DNA of 64,000 bases, from positions 27,294 through 91,293 of the forward strand of contig JAEINQ010000020.1 in assembly GCA_016342285.1 (NCBI GenBank), in the 5' to 3' direction. The notes beneath the pieces were generated by a model. The model had not been told where the DNA came from. It saw only the letters and a program-made list of their open reading frames with translations, and searched no databases. Of this stretch, positions 52,403 to 60,641 are shown piece after piece. The position numbers and the translations under genes are program-made. Position 1 is the first letter of the stretch. Each line of letters begins with the position of its first letter. Source of the stretch: Desulfobacterales bacterium. Lineage in GTDB: Bacteria; Desulfobacterota; Desulfobacteria; Desulfobacterales; JAEINQ01.

Positions 52403-53634
52403 CAGAGAGCCTCCTTTCCCGCCGGAATGGTCCCGTTTTCAAGCACCGTTTCGGGAAACCGCTCCAGAAAGCCGGCCACGGTCAGAACCAGAAGGCCGAT
52501 AAACCCCAGGGCCATGAGGGCCTCGGCCACGCCGATGGGAATGCCAGGGGCATGGGGATGGAAGGACGGGCCGAGAACGAGAAAATGTTCCAGCCAGATG
52601 GCTGCGATGGTCATGGTACAGATGGCCATCATGGCTTTGGGGCGGGTCTTGATCCGTTTGTTGAGCAGGATCAAGAACGGCAGAATGAAACCGGTCACGA
52701 AAACCAACCACGCCAGCCGGTTCCAGGGGGCGGCCATGGTCCGCTCGATGATGTAGGCGGTCTCTTCGGGAATGTTGCCGTACCAGATCACCACGAACTG
52801 GCAGTAGAAAAAATCGGCCCAGACCAGACAGAAAGCGAAGAAAAGCTTGCCCATATCATGAAACTGGGCGTCGGCCAGGCCGAAGCCGTTGGCCGGATTC
52901 AAATGAAGCAGGGCAGCCATGATGATGATGCCGCCGAACCCCACGTATATGGCCTTGACAAAGGAATAGGCCCCAAAGAGGGTGGAGTACCAGTGGGGAT
53001 CCATGCTCATGACCAGATCGTACCCGATCAGGGAAAGCACCCCGGCAAAGGCGAGCATGTAGAGAATGCTCAAAACCCCCTGCCGACGTTTCCACGCGCC
53101 GGCGTCCTGTCCGGCCCGGTCCCATCGGGTGTAAAGCATCAACCGCAAGCCCGACGCGGGACGCCCCCGGTCCAGTTTGAACCACAGGGCGTGATAGAGA
53201 TAGGCCAGACCCAGGCCGTAAAGAATCAGCAGCCCCACGGCATCCCTGCCGAAGAGAAAGGGGAGGTTGAGCCAGACCTCCTTGCCGTGAAGGTCATGGT
53301 GGAGCCAGGTGAAAACGTGTTCCCGGCCGATGAATAACACCAGGAACAGGACAAAGGAGACCGGGAAAAATGCGGCGAAGGATTCGGCCAGCCCGGAGAG
53401 CGGTCCGGCCCACCGGGCGCGGGTGGTGTGCATGATGGTGGAAAAGATCAGGCCGCCGTGGGCAACGGCGCTGACCACGAGGAAATTGACCAGATAAGCC
53501 AGCCAGGCCCGTTCCGGATGCCCCGAGGCGAGTTGGAAGGCAAAAGTCCCCAGCCCGATGACCACGAATGCGATCAGGGTGGTCCGCGTCGACGGTTTCA
53601 GGAAGGGACTTCGGTTTTCGGTTTCGGATGTCAT
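52402..53634 (-). CDS. actF: ActF-like membrane subunit of alternative complex III
   Basis: A 410-residue protein with about ten helices and the ActF/NrfD-related pattern (ERAWLAYLVNFLVVSAVAHGG, FSTIMHTTRARW, ESFAAFFPVSFVLFL). It is thought to form half of the membrane part and quinol site. The ATG at 53634 (MTSETENRSP) was chosen on homology; upstream sequence contains a repeat element. Coupled to ActA. Confidence 0.88.
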   Translation of the reverse strand: MTSETENRSPFLKPSTRTTLIAFVVIGLGTFAFQLASGHPERAWLAYLVNFLVVSAVAHGGLIFSTIMHTTRARWAGPLSGLAESFAAFFPVSFVLFLVLFIGREHVFTWLHHDLHGKEVWLNLPFLFGRDAVGLLILYGLGLAYLYHALWFKLDRGRPASGLRLMLYTRWDRAGQDAGAWKRRQGVLSILYMLAFAGVLSLIGYDLVMSMDPHWYSTLFGAYSFVKAIYVGFGGIIIMAALLHLNPANGFGLADAQFHDMGKLFFAFCLVWADFFYCQFVVIWYGNIPEETAYIIERTMAAPWNRLAWLVFVTGFILPFLILLNKRIKTRPKAMMAICTMTIAAIWLEHFLVLGPSFHPHAPGIPIGVAEALMALGFIGLLVLTVAGFLERFPETVLENGTIPAGKEAL

Positions 53635-53698
53635 GGCGTTAATCCGCGTCTTATTGTGTCTGGATATGACTGCTGTTACGCCGCCCAGGGGCCAACCT

Positions 53699-53794
53699 AC
53701 CACAAAGATACAAAGGCACGAAGATGGGTAAAATTTGCTTCCGGCATTTCATGTGTTTCCTTTGTGCCCTTTGTGCCTTTGTGCCTTTGTGGTG
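53699..53794. repeat. Inverted repeat element, family B (copy 2)
   Basis: CCACAAAGATACAAAGGCAC and TTGTGCCTTTGTGCCTTTGTGG are near-complementary ends with ~10-base internal repeats. It fills the gap between actD and actF. Confidence 0.8.
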
Positions 53795-53819
53795 AAGACA
53801 ATGTCGGCAAAAACGTGCC

Positions 53820-54326
53820 TCATTCAAAGACCCGGGCTTCGGCGCCCCGGGTTTGAAAAAATTCCAAAAGACTGCCCTGATCGACTTCGGCACATGATGC
53901 CACGATGCCGAAATGGGCGCCGGAGCACCGGGGGTCATATTGGTCCAGATCCCGGTAATCGGGCAGCCGGGTCTGGGAGATGAGCCCGATCACGTTGCCG
54001 AAAATGGCAAACAAAATGGTGAACTCGAATCCCACGATGAAAAAAGGAACCAGGGCGACGACCGGCTTGCCGCTGACAATCAGGCTCCAGCGGGTGGCGG
54101 TAAAGGCAGCAAAGAAAAATCCGGTGAAAAAACCGATGATACCGCCGGCCAGGGTGAACCAGCCGACCCGGCTTTTTTTCAGCCCCAGGGCGTCGCTGAT
54201 CTTGTGACTGGGAACGGGGCTGTGCACCCGATCCAGCTGCCAGGGTGAGGCCGCAAGATCCCGAACGGCTTCGGCCGCACCGTCTTCGCTGTCAAACAGG
54301 CCGATGATCTGTCTATCCGCCGGCAT
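53820..54326 (-). CDS. actD: ActD-like membrane subunit of alternative complex III (DUF3341)
   Basis: A 168-residue protein with two helices and the DUF3341 pattern: IIGLFDSEDGAAEAVRDLA, then GWFTLAGGIIGFFTGF and LPDYRDLDQYDPRCSGAHFGI. Overlaps the end of actC by 14 bases. Confidence 0.88.
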   Translation of the reverse strand: MPADRQIIGLFDSEDGAAEAVRDLAASPWQLDRVHSPVPSHKISDALGLKKSRVGWFTLAGGIIGFFTGFFFAAFTATRWSLIVSGKPVVALVPFFIVGFEFTILFAIFGNVIGLISQTRLPDYRDLDQYDPRCSGAHFGIVASCAEVDQGSLLEFFQTRGAEARVFE

Positions 54327-55632
54327 GATTTTCTCCTTGGTGCAGGGTCTCTTTCATCTCCGTCATGGATACCGACGGTAGATGCTTGACGAAGAGGAAA
54401 AACAGGAAAAAGAAGAGACAAAAGCTTCCGATCATGATGCCGAATTCCACGACGGTTGGCGCATAAAGGCCCCAGGCGTGGGGGATGAAATCGTGGGCCA
54501 CGCTGGTAATGATGATGACGTAACGCTCGAACCACATGCCGATGTTGACCAGGATGGAGATGACGATCAGCCAGGGAATGCTGCGCCGAATCCGTCGGAA
54601 GAAAAAAAGGAGCGGAATGACGGTGTTACAGATCGCCATGATCCAGAAACCGATCCGGTAGTCGCCGGTGGGCCGGTATTTAAATATTTCAATTTCCGCC
54701 GGGTTGTGGCTGTACCAGGCCATGAAAAACTCCGTGGCATAGGCAAAACCGACGATCAGACCGGTAAAGACGATGGTCTTGGCCACACTTTCCAGGACCT
54801 CGGTGGTGATGATGCTTTCGTAGTGAAAGATCTTCCGGAGCGGAATCATCAGGGTCAGCACCATGGCGAGCCCCGAGTGGATGGCGCCGGCAACGAAATA
54901 GGGGGCGAAAATGGTGGTGTGCCATCCCGGCGCCACGCTCAGGGCAAAATCCCAGGAAACCACGCTGTGCACCGAAATGACCAGGGGGGTGGCCAGGGCC
55001 GCAAAAAATAGATAACCCCGGGTGTAATGGCGCCACTGTTCGTGTTTACCGGTCCAGCCCAGGGAGATGATGGTGAATATTTTCTTTCGAACGCCGGTGG
55101 CCCGGTCACGAACCGTGGCCAGGTCGGGCAGCATGCCGGTGTACCAGAACAGGGAACTGACGGTGAGGTAGGTGCTGATGGCCACCACGTCGAACATCAG
55201 CGGCGACTGAAAATTGGGCCACAGGGTACGCTGGTTGGGAAAGGGGAGCATGTAGAAGACCATCCAGACGCGACCCAGGTGGATAAAGGGGTAGAGACCT
55301 GCCGTGCAGACAGCGAAAACCGTCATGGTCTCCGCGGCCCGGGCGATGGGGTTTCGCCATCCGGCCCGAAACAGGTGTAAAATGGCCGAAATCAGGGTGC
55401 CCGAATGGGCGATTCCGACCCAGAAGACGAAGTTGATCAGATAGGTGCCCCAGGCCACGGGGTTGTTCTGGCCGCCCACCCCGATACCCACCAGAATCTG
55501 GTAGAGCCAGCAGGCACCGCCTACCAGCACCCCGCAAAAGAGCACGGCAATGATGGCCCAGTAGCTCCGGTCCGGCGGCTGCAGGGTCTCTAAGACGATG
55601 TCGTCGATTTTTGAAAATGTCAGCTCGGTCAT
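54313..55632 (-). CDS. actC: ActC/NrfD-like membrane subunit of alternative complex III
   Basis: A 439-residue protein with about ten helices. VALPWGTYLINFVFWVGIAHSG-like sequence (here NPVAWGTYLINFVFWVGIAHSG in outline), LHLFRAGWRNPIARAAE and the segment GRVWMVFYMLPFPNQR match ActC, the NrfD-type quinol-oxidising subunit. The ATG at 55632 (MTELTFSKIDD) was chosen because everything upstream in frame comes from repeat elements. Follows actB after a repeat array. Confidence 0.9.
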   Translation of the reverse strand: MTELTFSKIDDIVLETLQPPDRSYWAIIAVLFCGVLVGGACWLYQILVGIGVGGQNNPVAWGTYLINFVFWVGIAHSGTLISAILHLFRAGWRNPIARAAETMTVFAVCTAGLYPFIHLGRVWMVFYMLPFPNQRTLWPNFQSPLMFDVVAISTYLTVSSLFWYTGMLPDLATVRDRATGVRKKIFTIISLGWTGKHEQWRHYTRGYLFFAALATPLVISVHSVVSWDFALSVAPGWHTTIFAPYFVAGAIHSGLAMVLTLMIPLRKIFHYESIITTEVLESVAKTIVFTGLIVGFAYATEFFMAWYSHNPAEIEIFKYRPTGDYRIGFWIMAICNTVIPLLFFFRRIRRSIPWLIVISILVNIGMWFERYVIIITSVAHDFIPHAWGLYAPTVVEFGIMIGSFCLFFFLFFLFVKHLPSVSMTEMKETLHQGENHAGG

Positions 55633-55648
55633 ATGCCGCTCTTTTTTA

Positions 55649-55752
55649 ATTGACCGCAGACCCACGCGGACGGACGCGGACGGAATTTTCGGCCAAGTCG
55701 GCCAAAGAAAAACATTAAGGTCTGCGCCTGCCTGCGTCCGTCTGCGGTTAAT
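55649..55752. repeat. Inverted repeat element, family A (array unit 1, empty)
   Basis: ACCGCAGACCCACGCGGACG at one end and CCTGCGTCCGTCTGCGGTTA at the other, with CGGCCAAGTCGGCC inside. Separated from the next unit by CCTGCTTTTTTT. Confidence 0.88.
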
Positions 55753-55764
55753 CCTGCTTTTTTT

Positions 55765-55875
55765 ATTAACCGCTGACCCACGCGGACGGACGCGGACGGA
55801 ATTTTCGGCCAAATCGGCCTAATAACTAAAAAAACGATTAAGGTCTGCGCCTGTCGGCGTCCGTCTGCGGTTAAT
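55765..55875. repeat. Inverted repeat element, family A (array unit 2, empty)
   Basis: Almost the same as unit 1 (ends ATTAACCGCTGACCCACGCG and GGCGTCCGTCTGCGGTTAAT; inside CGGCCAAATCGGCC), and separated from unit 3 by the same CCTGCTTTTTTT spacer. Confidence 0.88.
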
Positions 55876-55887
55876 CCTGCTTTTTTT

Positions 55888-56410
55888 ATTAACCGCTGAC
55901 CCACGCGGACGGACGCGGACTGGATGCTCGGCCGACCTGGCCGAACATCAGTTCGCCTGCCCTTCGGGCAAATGGTGCACCATTCGTTTGATGTCTGCTT
56001 TGGCATTCCTGAAGTTTACCAGTAACCCGACAGTGAATCCGGTTGCCTTCAGGTAGTTCAATAGCTGTGCTTCATGTATTTTCGCTATTTTCTCTGCGGT
56101 TTTGATCTCAATAATAACCTGATCTTCAACCACGATGTCGGCAAAGTAGTCGCCAACGATCGTTTCCTTGTATATGACTTTGAGCGGAACTTGGGATTCT
56201 ACTTTCATGCCTTTGTCGCGAAGTTCCAGAACCAAAGCGTTTTCATAAACTTTCTCAAGAAACCCGGGACCCAATACACGATTGACCTCGAACACTGCAC
56301 CGTTGATGGCATAGGTGATGTCGTTGATCTCCACGGGATCTCTTTTTTCGGCCAGTTCGGACGAATAAAAATAATAGGTCTGCGCCTGTCTGCGTCCGTC
56401 TGCGGTTAAT
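55888..56410. mobile_element. Inverted repeat element, family A (array unit 3, carrying a GxxExxY gene)
   Basis: The ends ATTAACCGCTGACCCACGCG and TCTGCGTCCGTCTGCGGTTA are the same as in the two empty units, but the interior is a complete GxxExxY gene with CGGCCGACCTGGCCG on one side and TTTCGGCCAGTTCGG on the other. The outer end touches the actB stop codon. Two empty units next to one filled unit suggest that the gene is cargo. Confidence 0.85.
55948..56334 (-). CDS. GxxExxY family protein
   Basis: A 128-residue protein with the family's name motif (GPGFLEKVYENAL) and the core DYFADIVVEDQVIIEIKTAEKI, a D..E-x-K arrangement of the PD-(D/E)XK nuclease fold, followed by HEAQLLNYLKATGFTVGLLVNF. 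The biochemical role is unknown. It is inserted between actB and actC inside inverted repeats. Confidence 0.93.
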   Translation of the reverse strand: MEINDITYAINGAVFEVNRVLGPGFLEKVYENALVLELRDKGMKVESQVPLKVIYKETIVGDYFADIVVEDQVIIEIKTAEKIAKIHEAQLLNYLKATGFTVGLLVNFRNAKADIKRMVHHLPEGQAN

Positions 56411-59370
56411 CATATCTCCTGAAGGACCTTTTTCAAATAGATCACCGCGGGTTTGGTGTTGAGATAACCCATGACCTGATAGGCCCGGGGGTCCGCGGCC
56501 AGGCGCCGGACCCGGCTGTCAGGATCGGCAAAGTTGCCGAAGGTGATGGCCCCCGTGGGACAGGTCTGAGCGCAGGCCGGCACCACCTCGCCGTCGGCAA
56601 TGTCGCGGTTTTCGTTTTTGGCTATGCCATGGACCTCTTTGATCCGCTGAATGCAGAAGGAGCATTTTTCCATGACGCCCTTGCTGCGAACCGTGACGTT
56701 GGGGTTGAGCTGAACGTGGAGCGGTTTTGGCCATTGCCAGTCGAACCAGTTGAAACGCCGGACCTTGTAGGGGCAGTTCTGGGCACAAAACCGGGTGCCG
56801 ATGCAGCGGTTGTAAACCTGGTTGTTGAGCCCCTCCTTGGAGTGATGGGGCGCATAGACCGGGCAGACCGCTTCGCAGGGGGCGTTGTCGCAGTGTTGGC
56901 ACATCATGGGCAGGAAAATGATCTTTCGGGCATCGTCGGGGTCATGATAGCGTTCGACCCGCAGCCAGGACATTTCCCGTCCCCGGATGATCTGTTCTTC
57001 GCCGACCACCCCGATGTTGTTTTCCGCGTAGCAGGCGCAGGCACAGGCGCCGCATCCGATGCACCGGTCCAGATCCACCACCATACCCCATCGGTATTTC
57101 TCGTGGGCATGGGGCGGATAGAGGTCTCGCCTGGCATCGTAGCCTTCCGGGATCGGAAGGGTCAGGGGGAAATCGTCCATGGTCAGGCCCGGCTTGGCGG
57201 CGATTTCTGTGCCGGCCGGTTCACCCGGCTTGGTGTAAAGCGCGATCTTTCGTTTATGCTGGGACCGGCTGCCGTCGGTATGGGCCAGCGCCATTTTCCC
57301 CTCTTCGGCCAGAAGTTCGATCCCGGCCACGGACAGCAGCGGCGCCCCGGTATTCGGGTCGGTTTGCCAGGGGAGAATGTCCAGGGGGTTTGCGCCCTGT
57401 TTTCTGGCATACCGGCCATATTCGCTATGCCCCTGTCCCATGCCCATCACCAGTGCGTCGGGATGGACGCTTTCCGAGACGTAAGCGGTGGTTGTCAGAC
57501 TTCCATGGACGCTTTTGATCCGGACCCGGCTCCCGTGGACCAGCCCTTTACGGGCCAGGGTGTCCGGATGGATCAGGACCGGTGACTGCCAGGCCACTTT
57601 GGTGATGGGATCCGGAATTTCCGAAAGCCAGGACTTGTTGGCACCCCGGCCGTCGAAATAGCGGATAGACGGAGTTGCCGCAAAGGTCAGTCCGGCAGCG
57701 GGCGCTTTGGCTAGGTCTGAGAGGATCGTTGCCACCGCCTCCGGGTTCGGCTCGGGCAGCCGGCTTTGAGCCCAAGGAGACGGCGCCGCGGGATCAGGAA
57801 AGATGCCGCCGCGGCCAACGGCCTGAACCCAGTCAACGTCGCTTCGAATCCGACCGGCCCGCTGCAGGGCAGCGATGAGATATTGCCGGAAATCCGGGCT
57901 TGGCGGTTTGCCGCCAAAGGCGGTGTTGAGGATCACGTCGGCCGAGTCGGGGGAAGGATTCAACTTTCCCATGGCCGGCTGGAGCAAGGAGGTAATGTCC
58001 CGGCGCCCGCTGTATTCATCCCAAATCTCCAGGGCCGTGGCGGACGGGTAGACCAGGTTGGCCTGGGAGGCGGTTTCGTCCATGGCCGAGGTGAAGCAGA
58101 CGGTAAAGGTGCGGCGATCGGTCAGCGCTTCACGGACCGCTTTTTGTTTAGGCATGGCAAAAAGGGGATTGGCGTTGTTGATGATCAGCAGATCCGCCTC
58201 TTTGTGGGCCAGGGCTTCAAAAAGACCGGTCACTTCGGCCCGGCTGGCGGCCGTGGCCACCTGATGTCCCACAGGCCATCCAAACAGGGCCATGGAAGGA
58301 TCCAAAATTTGGTTAAGCATCAGTGCGGCGGCCTCGGTCTGGAGGGCGCCGGGGCCGAAGCCGGCACTGGGGCCACCCAGCACCAGGGGGGCCTGGCTGC
58401 GAGACAGGTTGTCAACAACAAGGGCCAGCTCGTCTGTGGACATGCCGGAGGCGGCTGCCACCCGAGGCCCATCATAGGAGGCTGACAGGTCAACCAGCAG
58501 GCGCCTCAGGTCAGCCGGCAGGTCATTGCCGCGGCCTGTACGGAGCATCTCCCGCATGATCCCGAAAATGACGGCCGCTTGCGAACCGGGCGCGCAGGCA
58601 AACCATCGGTCCGCGTTGGCACCGGTGAGCGACTGGAAAGGACTGACCTGGAAAAACCGGCCCTTTCGGCCATTGCCAATGCCGTGCATCGCTTTGAATT
58701 TGCGTGCATACTCCACCGGCGAAATCCATGTCTCCAGGAAATCCGCGCCAAAACCGAGCAGCAGGTCTGCCCGGTCCATGTGCAGGGTAGGCAGGGCGGC
58801 AATGTTGAAGATGGCCTTCCAGGCGGCCTTGAGCGGCTCATAGGCATAGGGCTCGAAGATCACCGGTGGCGAGGACCGCCACTGGTGCAGAGCGTCGGCA
58901 AAGAGTTTAGATCGCGCGTCTCCCACGGTTTCGGTGAGCATGCGGACCCGGCCGGGGCCGACGGCAGCCGCCGCTCCGGCTTTTTCCCGGATCAAGGCGG
59001 TGGCCTTTTCAAAGGAGATGGGGCGCAGCCGGCCCTTTTCCCGAATCAGCGGCGTGTCCAGGCGGTCCGGGTCGTAGAGGCCCTGCAGGGCAGCCTGCCC
59101 CCTCATGCACAAGGCTCCCCGGTTGACGGGGTGGACCGGGTTGCCTTCCAGCTTGATGATTCGGCCTTCCCGGTTTTTGGCGAGAATACCGCATCCGGCC
59201 GGACATTCGCGACAGGTGGAAGCATACCAGGTGGCCTGACCGGTGACCATGTTTTCCGGGGCGCGAACGAGAGAGAAAAGGGTTTTCTCAGGGTCGGGCG
59301 TACAGCCGGCTGCGATGGAAAGCCCGCTCATACCGGTGATCTTGAGAAAGGTGCGCCGTTTCATGGTCAT
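56410..59370 (-). CDS. actB: ActB-like molybdopterin-family/iron-sulfur subunit of alternative complex III
   Basis: A 986-residue protein with a Tat signal (RRTFLKITG), a molybdopterin-oxidoreductase-like domain (about 45-690) and a four-cluster ferredoxin-like domain (about 740-960) with CIGCGACACAC, CQHCDNAPCEAVCP, CIGTRFCAQNCPYKVRRF and CSFCIQRI/CAQTCPTGA. The N-terminal C53-x2-C56-x3-C60-x27-C88 site is complete, whereas the molybdopterin-like domain of characterised ActB proteins lacks cofactors. It heads the ACIII cluster. Confidence 0.9.
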   Translation of the reverse strand: MTMKRRTFLKITGMSGLSIAAGCTPDPEKTLFSLVRAPENMVTGQATWYASTCRECPAGCGILAKNREGRIIKLEGNPVHPVNRGALCMRGQAALQGLYDPDRLDTPLIREKGRLRPISFEKATALIREKAGAAAAVGPGRVRMLTETVGDARSKLFADALHQWRSSPPVIFEPYAYEPLKAAWKAIFNIAALPTLHMDRADLLLGFGADFLETWISPVEYARKFKAMHGIGNGRKGRFFQVSPFQSLTGANADRWFACAPGSQAAVIFGIMREMLRTGRGNDLPADLRRLLVDLSASYDGPRVAAASGMSTDELALVVDNLSRSQAPLVLGGPSAGFGPGALQTEAAALMLNQILDPSMALFGWPVGHQVATAASRAEVTGLFEALAHKEADLLIINNANPLFAMPKQKAVREALTDRRTFTVCFTSAMDETASQANLVYPSATALEIWDEYSGRRDITSLLQPAMGKLNPSPDSADVILNTAFGGKPPSPDFRQYLIAALQRAGRIRSDVDWVQAVGRGGIFPDPAAPSPWAQSRLPEPNPEAVATILSDLAKAPAAGLTFAATPSIRYFDGRGANKSWLSEIPDPITKVAWQSPVLIHPDTLARKGLVHGSRVRIKSVHGSLTTTAYVSESVHPDALVMGMGQGHSEYGRYARKQGANPLDILPWQTDPNTGAPLLSVAGIELLAEEGKMALAHTDGSRSQHKRKIALYTKPGEPAGTEIAAKPGLTMDDFPLTLPIPEGYDARRDLYPPHAHEKYRWGMVVDLDRCIGCGACACACYAENNIGVVGEEQIIRGREMSWLRVERYHDPDDARKIIFLPMMCQHCDNAPCEAVCPVYAPHHSKEGLNNQVYNRCIGTRFCAQNCPYKVRRFNWFDWQWPKPLHVQLNPNVTVRSKGVMEKCSFCIQRIKEVHGIAKNENRDIADGEVVPACAQTCPTGAITFGNFADPDSRVRRLAADPRAYQVMGYLNTKPAVIYLKKVLQEI

Positions 59371-59669
59371 CAGGCTCCCTGGCAGTGATGTGAAGAGCGG
59401 ATCGGCGGTATTGGCCGCAGTCGGTTCATGATTGGGAAGGTGCCCGTCTGCGGCTGGTTTTTGCTTGGAAAGGTGATATTTTACGAGTCTGGCGCCAATG
59501 GATTGGATCGTTTTTTGAATCTGCGCCGTGGTTTGGCCTTGGGGCAGGCTTTAAAACCGACTCGCATAAAGACTATAAAAGAGCCGGTGGAGAGTGTCAA
59601 GCGCGGGTTGTCGATGCCTTCGCCGTCAGGGCCGTGGAAAAAATGTTTTTTCCGCGGCCCAAACCCGGA

Positions 59670-60512
59670 TCAGACGAGCAGGCCCGCCGCCTGCATCAGC
59701 GGCTTCAGGTAGGCCAGGCTCTCGGCGCCGGCTGTCTCCGGCGTATCGACGTAAGGGTAGAGTTCGAGGCTGATGTCGTGTTGATAATCCAGCATCCGAA
59801 TGGCTTTGAAGACGGCAGCAAAGTCAATGGCGCCCTGGCCGGCGATGAGATGACGGTGTTCCCGGCTGGCGGCGATGTCTTCGATATGCATGTGGCCGAT
59901 CCATGGCATGAGGCTCTCCATGGCTTTCTCCGGTTGTTCGCCGGCGCAGAAAAAGTGTCCGATATCAAAGTTAACACCCACCGAGGCAGACTGAATCTCT
60001 TCCACGAAGGGCTTGATCTCGCCGGTACGTTCCATGAGCAGGTCCGGTTCCGGTTCGATGAGAATGCGAACGCCCAGTGCTTCGGCCTCGGGTATCACAC
60101 GGTCCAGGCCCTGGTGAAACAGGGCAAGGGCCTCTTTTCGAGACATCTTCTCCAGGGGTCCGCCCGGCGGAACGGAGATGTTGCCGCAGCCCAAGGTATG
60201 GGCAACGCGCAGGCTGTTGATGGTGTGTTGAACCCGGATATCGCGCCGCTCTTTTTCCGGCTCGATCCAGGACGGCAGATAGGTGTCGCCCACGGCAAAG
60301 AGGGTAAAGCTGTTGATGTTGGTGATCTTGACCCCCCTGTCGGCCAGGAGGGCGCCCAAACGGTTGAGGTCGGTTTCGGAAAAATCCGGCGGGTAGAGGT
60401 GGGGGCGGTCACCCATGATTTCAACCCCGGCAAAGCCAAGATCGGCGATTTTTTCAATGGATTCCGACAAGGAGAATTTGACAAATGCGTTGGTGCTGTA
60501 ACCGAAGATCAT
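59670..60512 (-). CDS. Sugar phosphate isomerase/epimerase-like TIM-barrel protein
   Basis: A 280-residue AP-endonuclease-2-type TIM barrel: GFAGVEIMGDRPHLYP, RILIEPEPDLLM, VGVNFDIGHFF, GHMHIEDIAAS and ISLELYPYVD carry the metal-binding glutamate, aspartate and histidine residues. Substrate unknown. AAGGACC precedes the ATG. It is downstream of the inositol-phosphate-synthase-like gene, which could be its metabolic partner. Confidence 0.85.
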   Translation of the reverse strand: MIFGYSTNAFVKFSLSESIEKIADLGFAGVEIMGDRPHLYPPDFSETDLNRLGALLADRGVKITNINSFTLFAVGDTYLPSWIEPEKERRDIRVQHTINSLRVAHTLGCGNISVPPGGPLEKMSRKEALALFHQGLDRVIPEAEALGVRILIEPEPDLLMERTGEIKPFVEEIQSASVGVNFDIGHFFCAGEQPEKAMESLMPWIGHMHIEDIAASREHRHLIAGQGAIDFAAVFKAIRMLDYQHDISLELYPYVDTPETAGAESLAYLKPLMQAAGLLV

Positions 60513-60525
60513 GGAAAGGTCCTTA

Positions 60526-60641
60526 AGGGTTCGAGGGTTCCAGGGTTCCAGGGTTCAAGTGGGGTGAGCGGCAAGGCATATCGAAGGCGTGATCTTGTTC
60601 TTTCACTCGAATCCTTGACCCCTCGACCCCTCGGACCCTGG
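60526..60641. repeat. Inverted repeat element, family D (copy 2)
   Basis: AAGGGTTCGAGGGTTCCAGG at one end, and CTTGACCCCTCGACCCCTCG near the other, as in the copy at 48.2 kb. It lies between the two sugar-related genes and contains the stop codon of the synthase-like gene. Confidence 0.78.
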
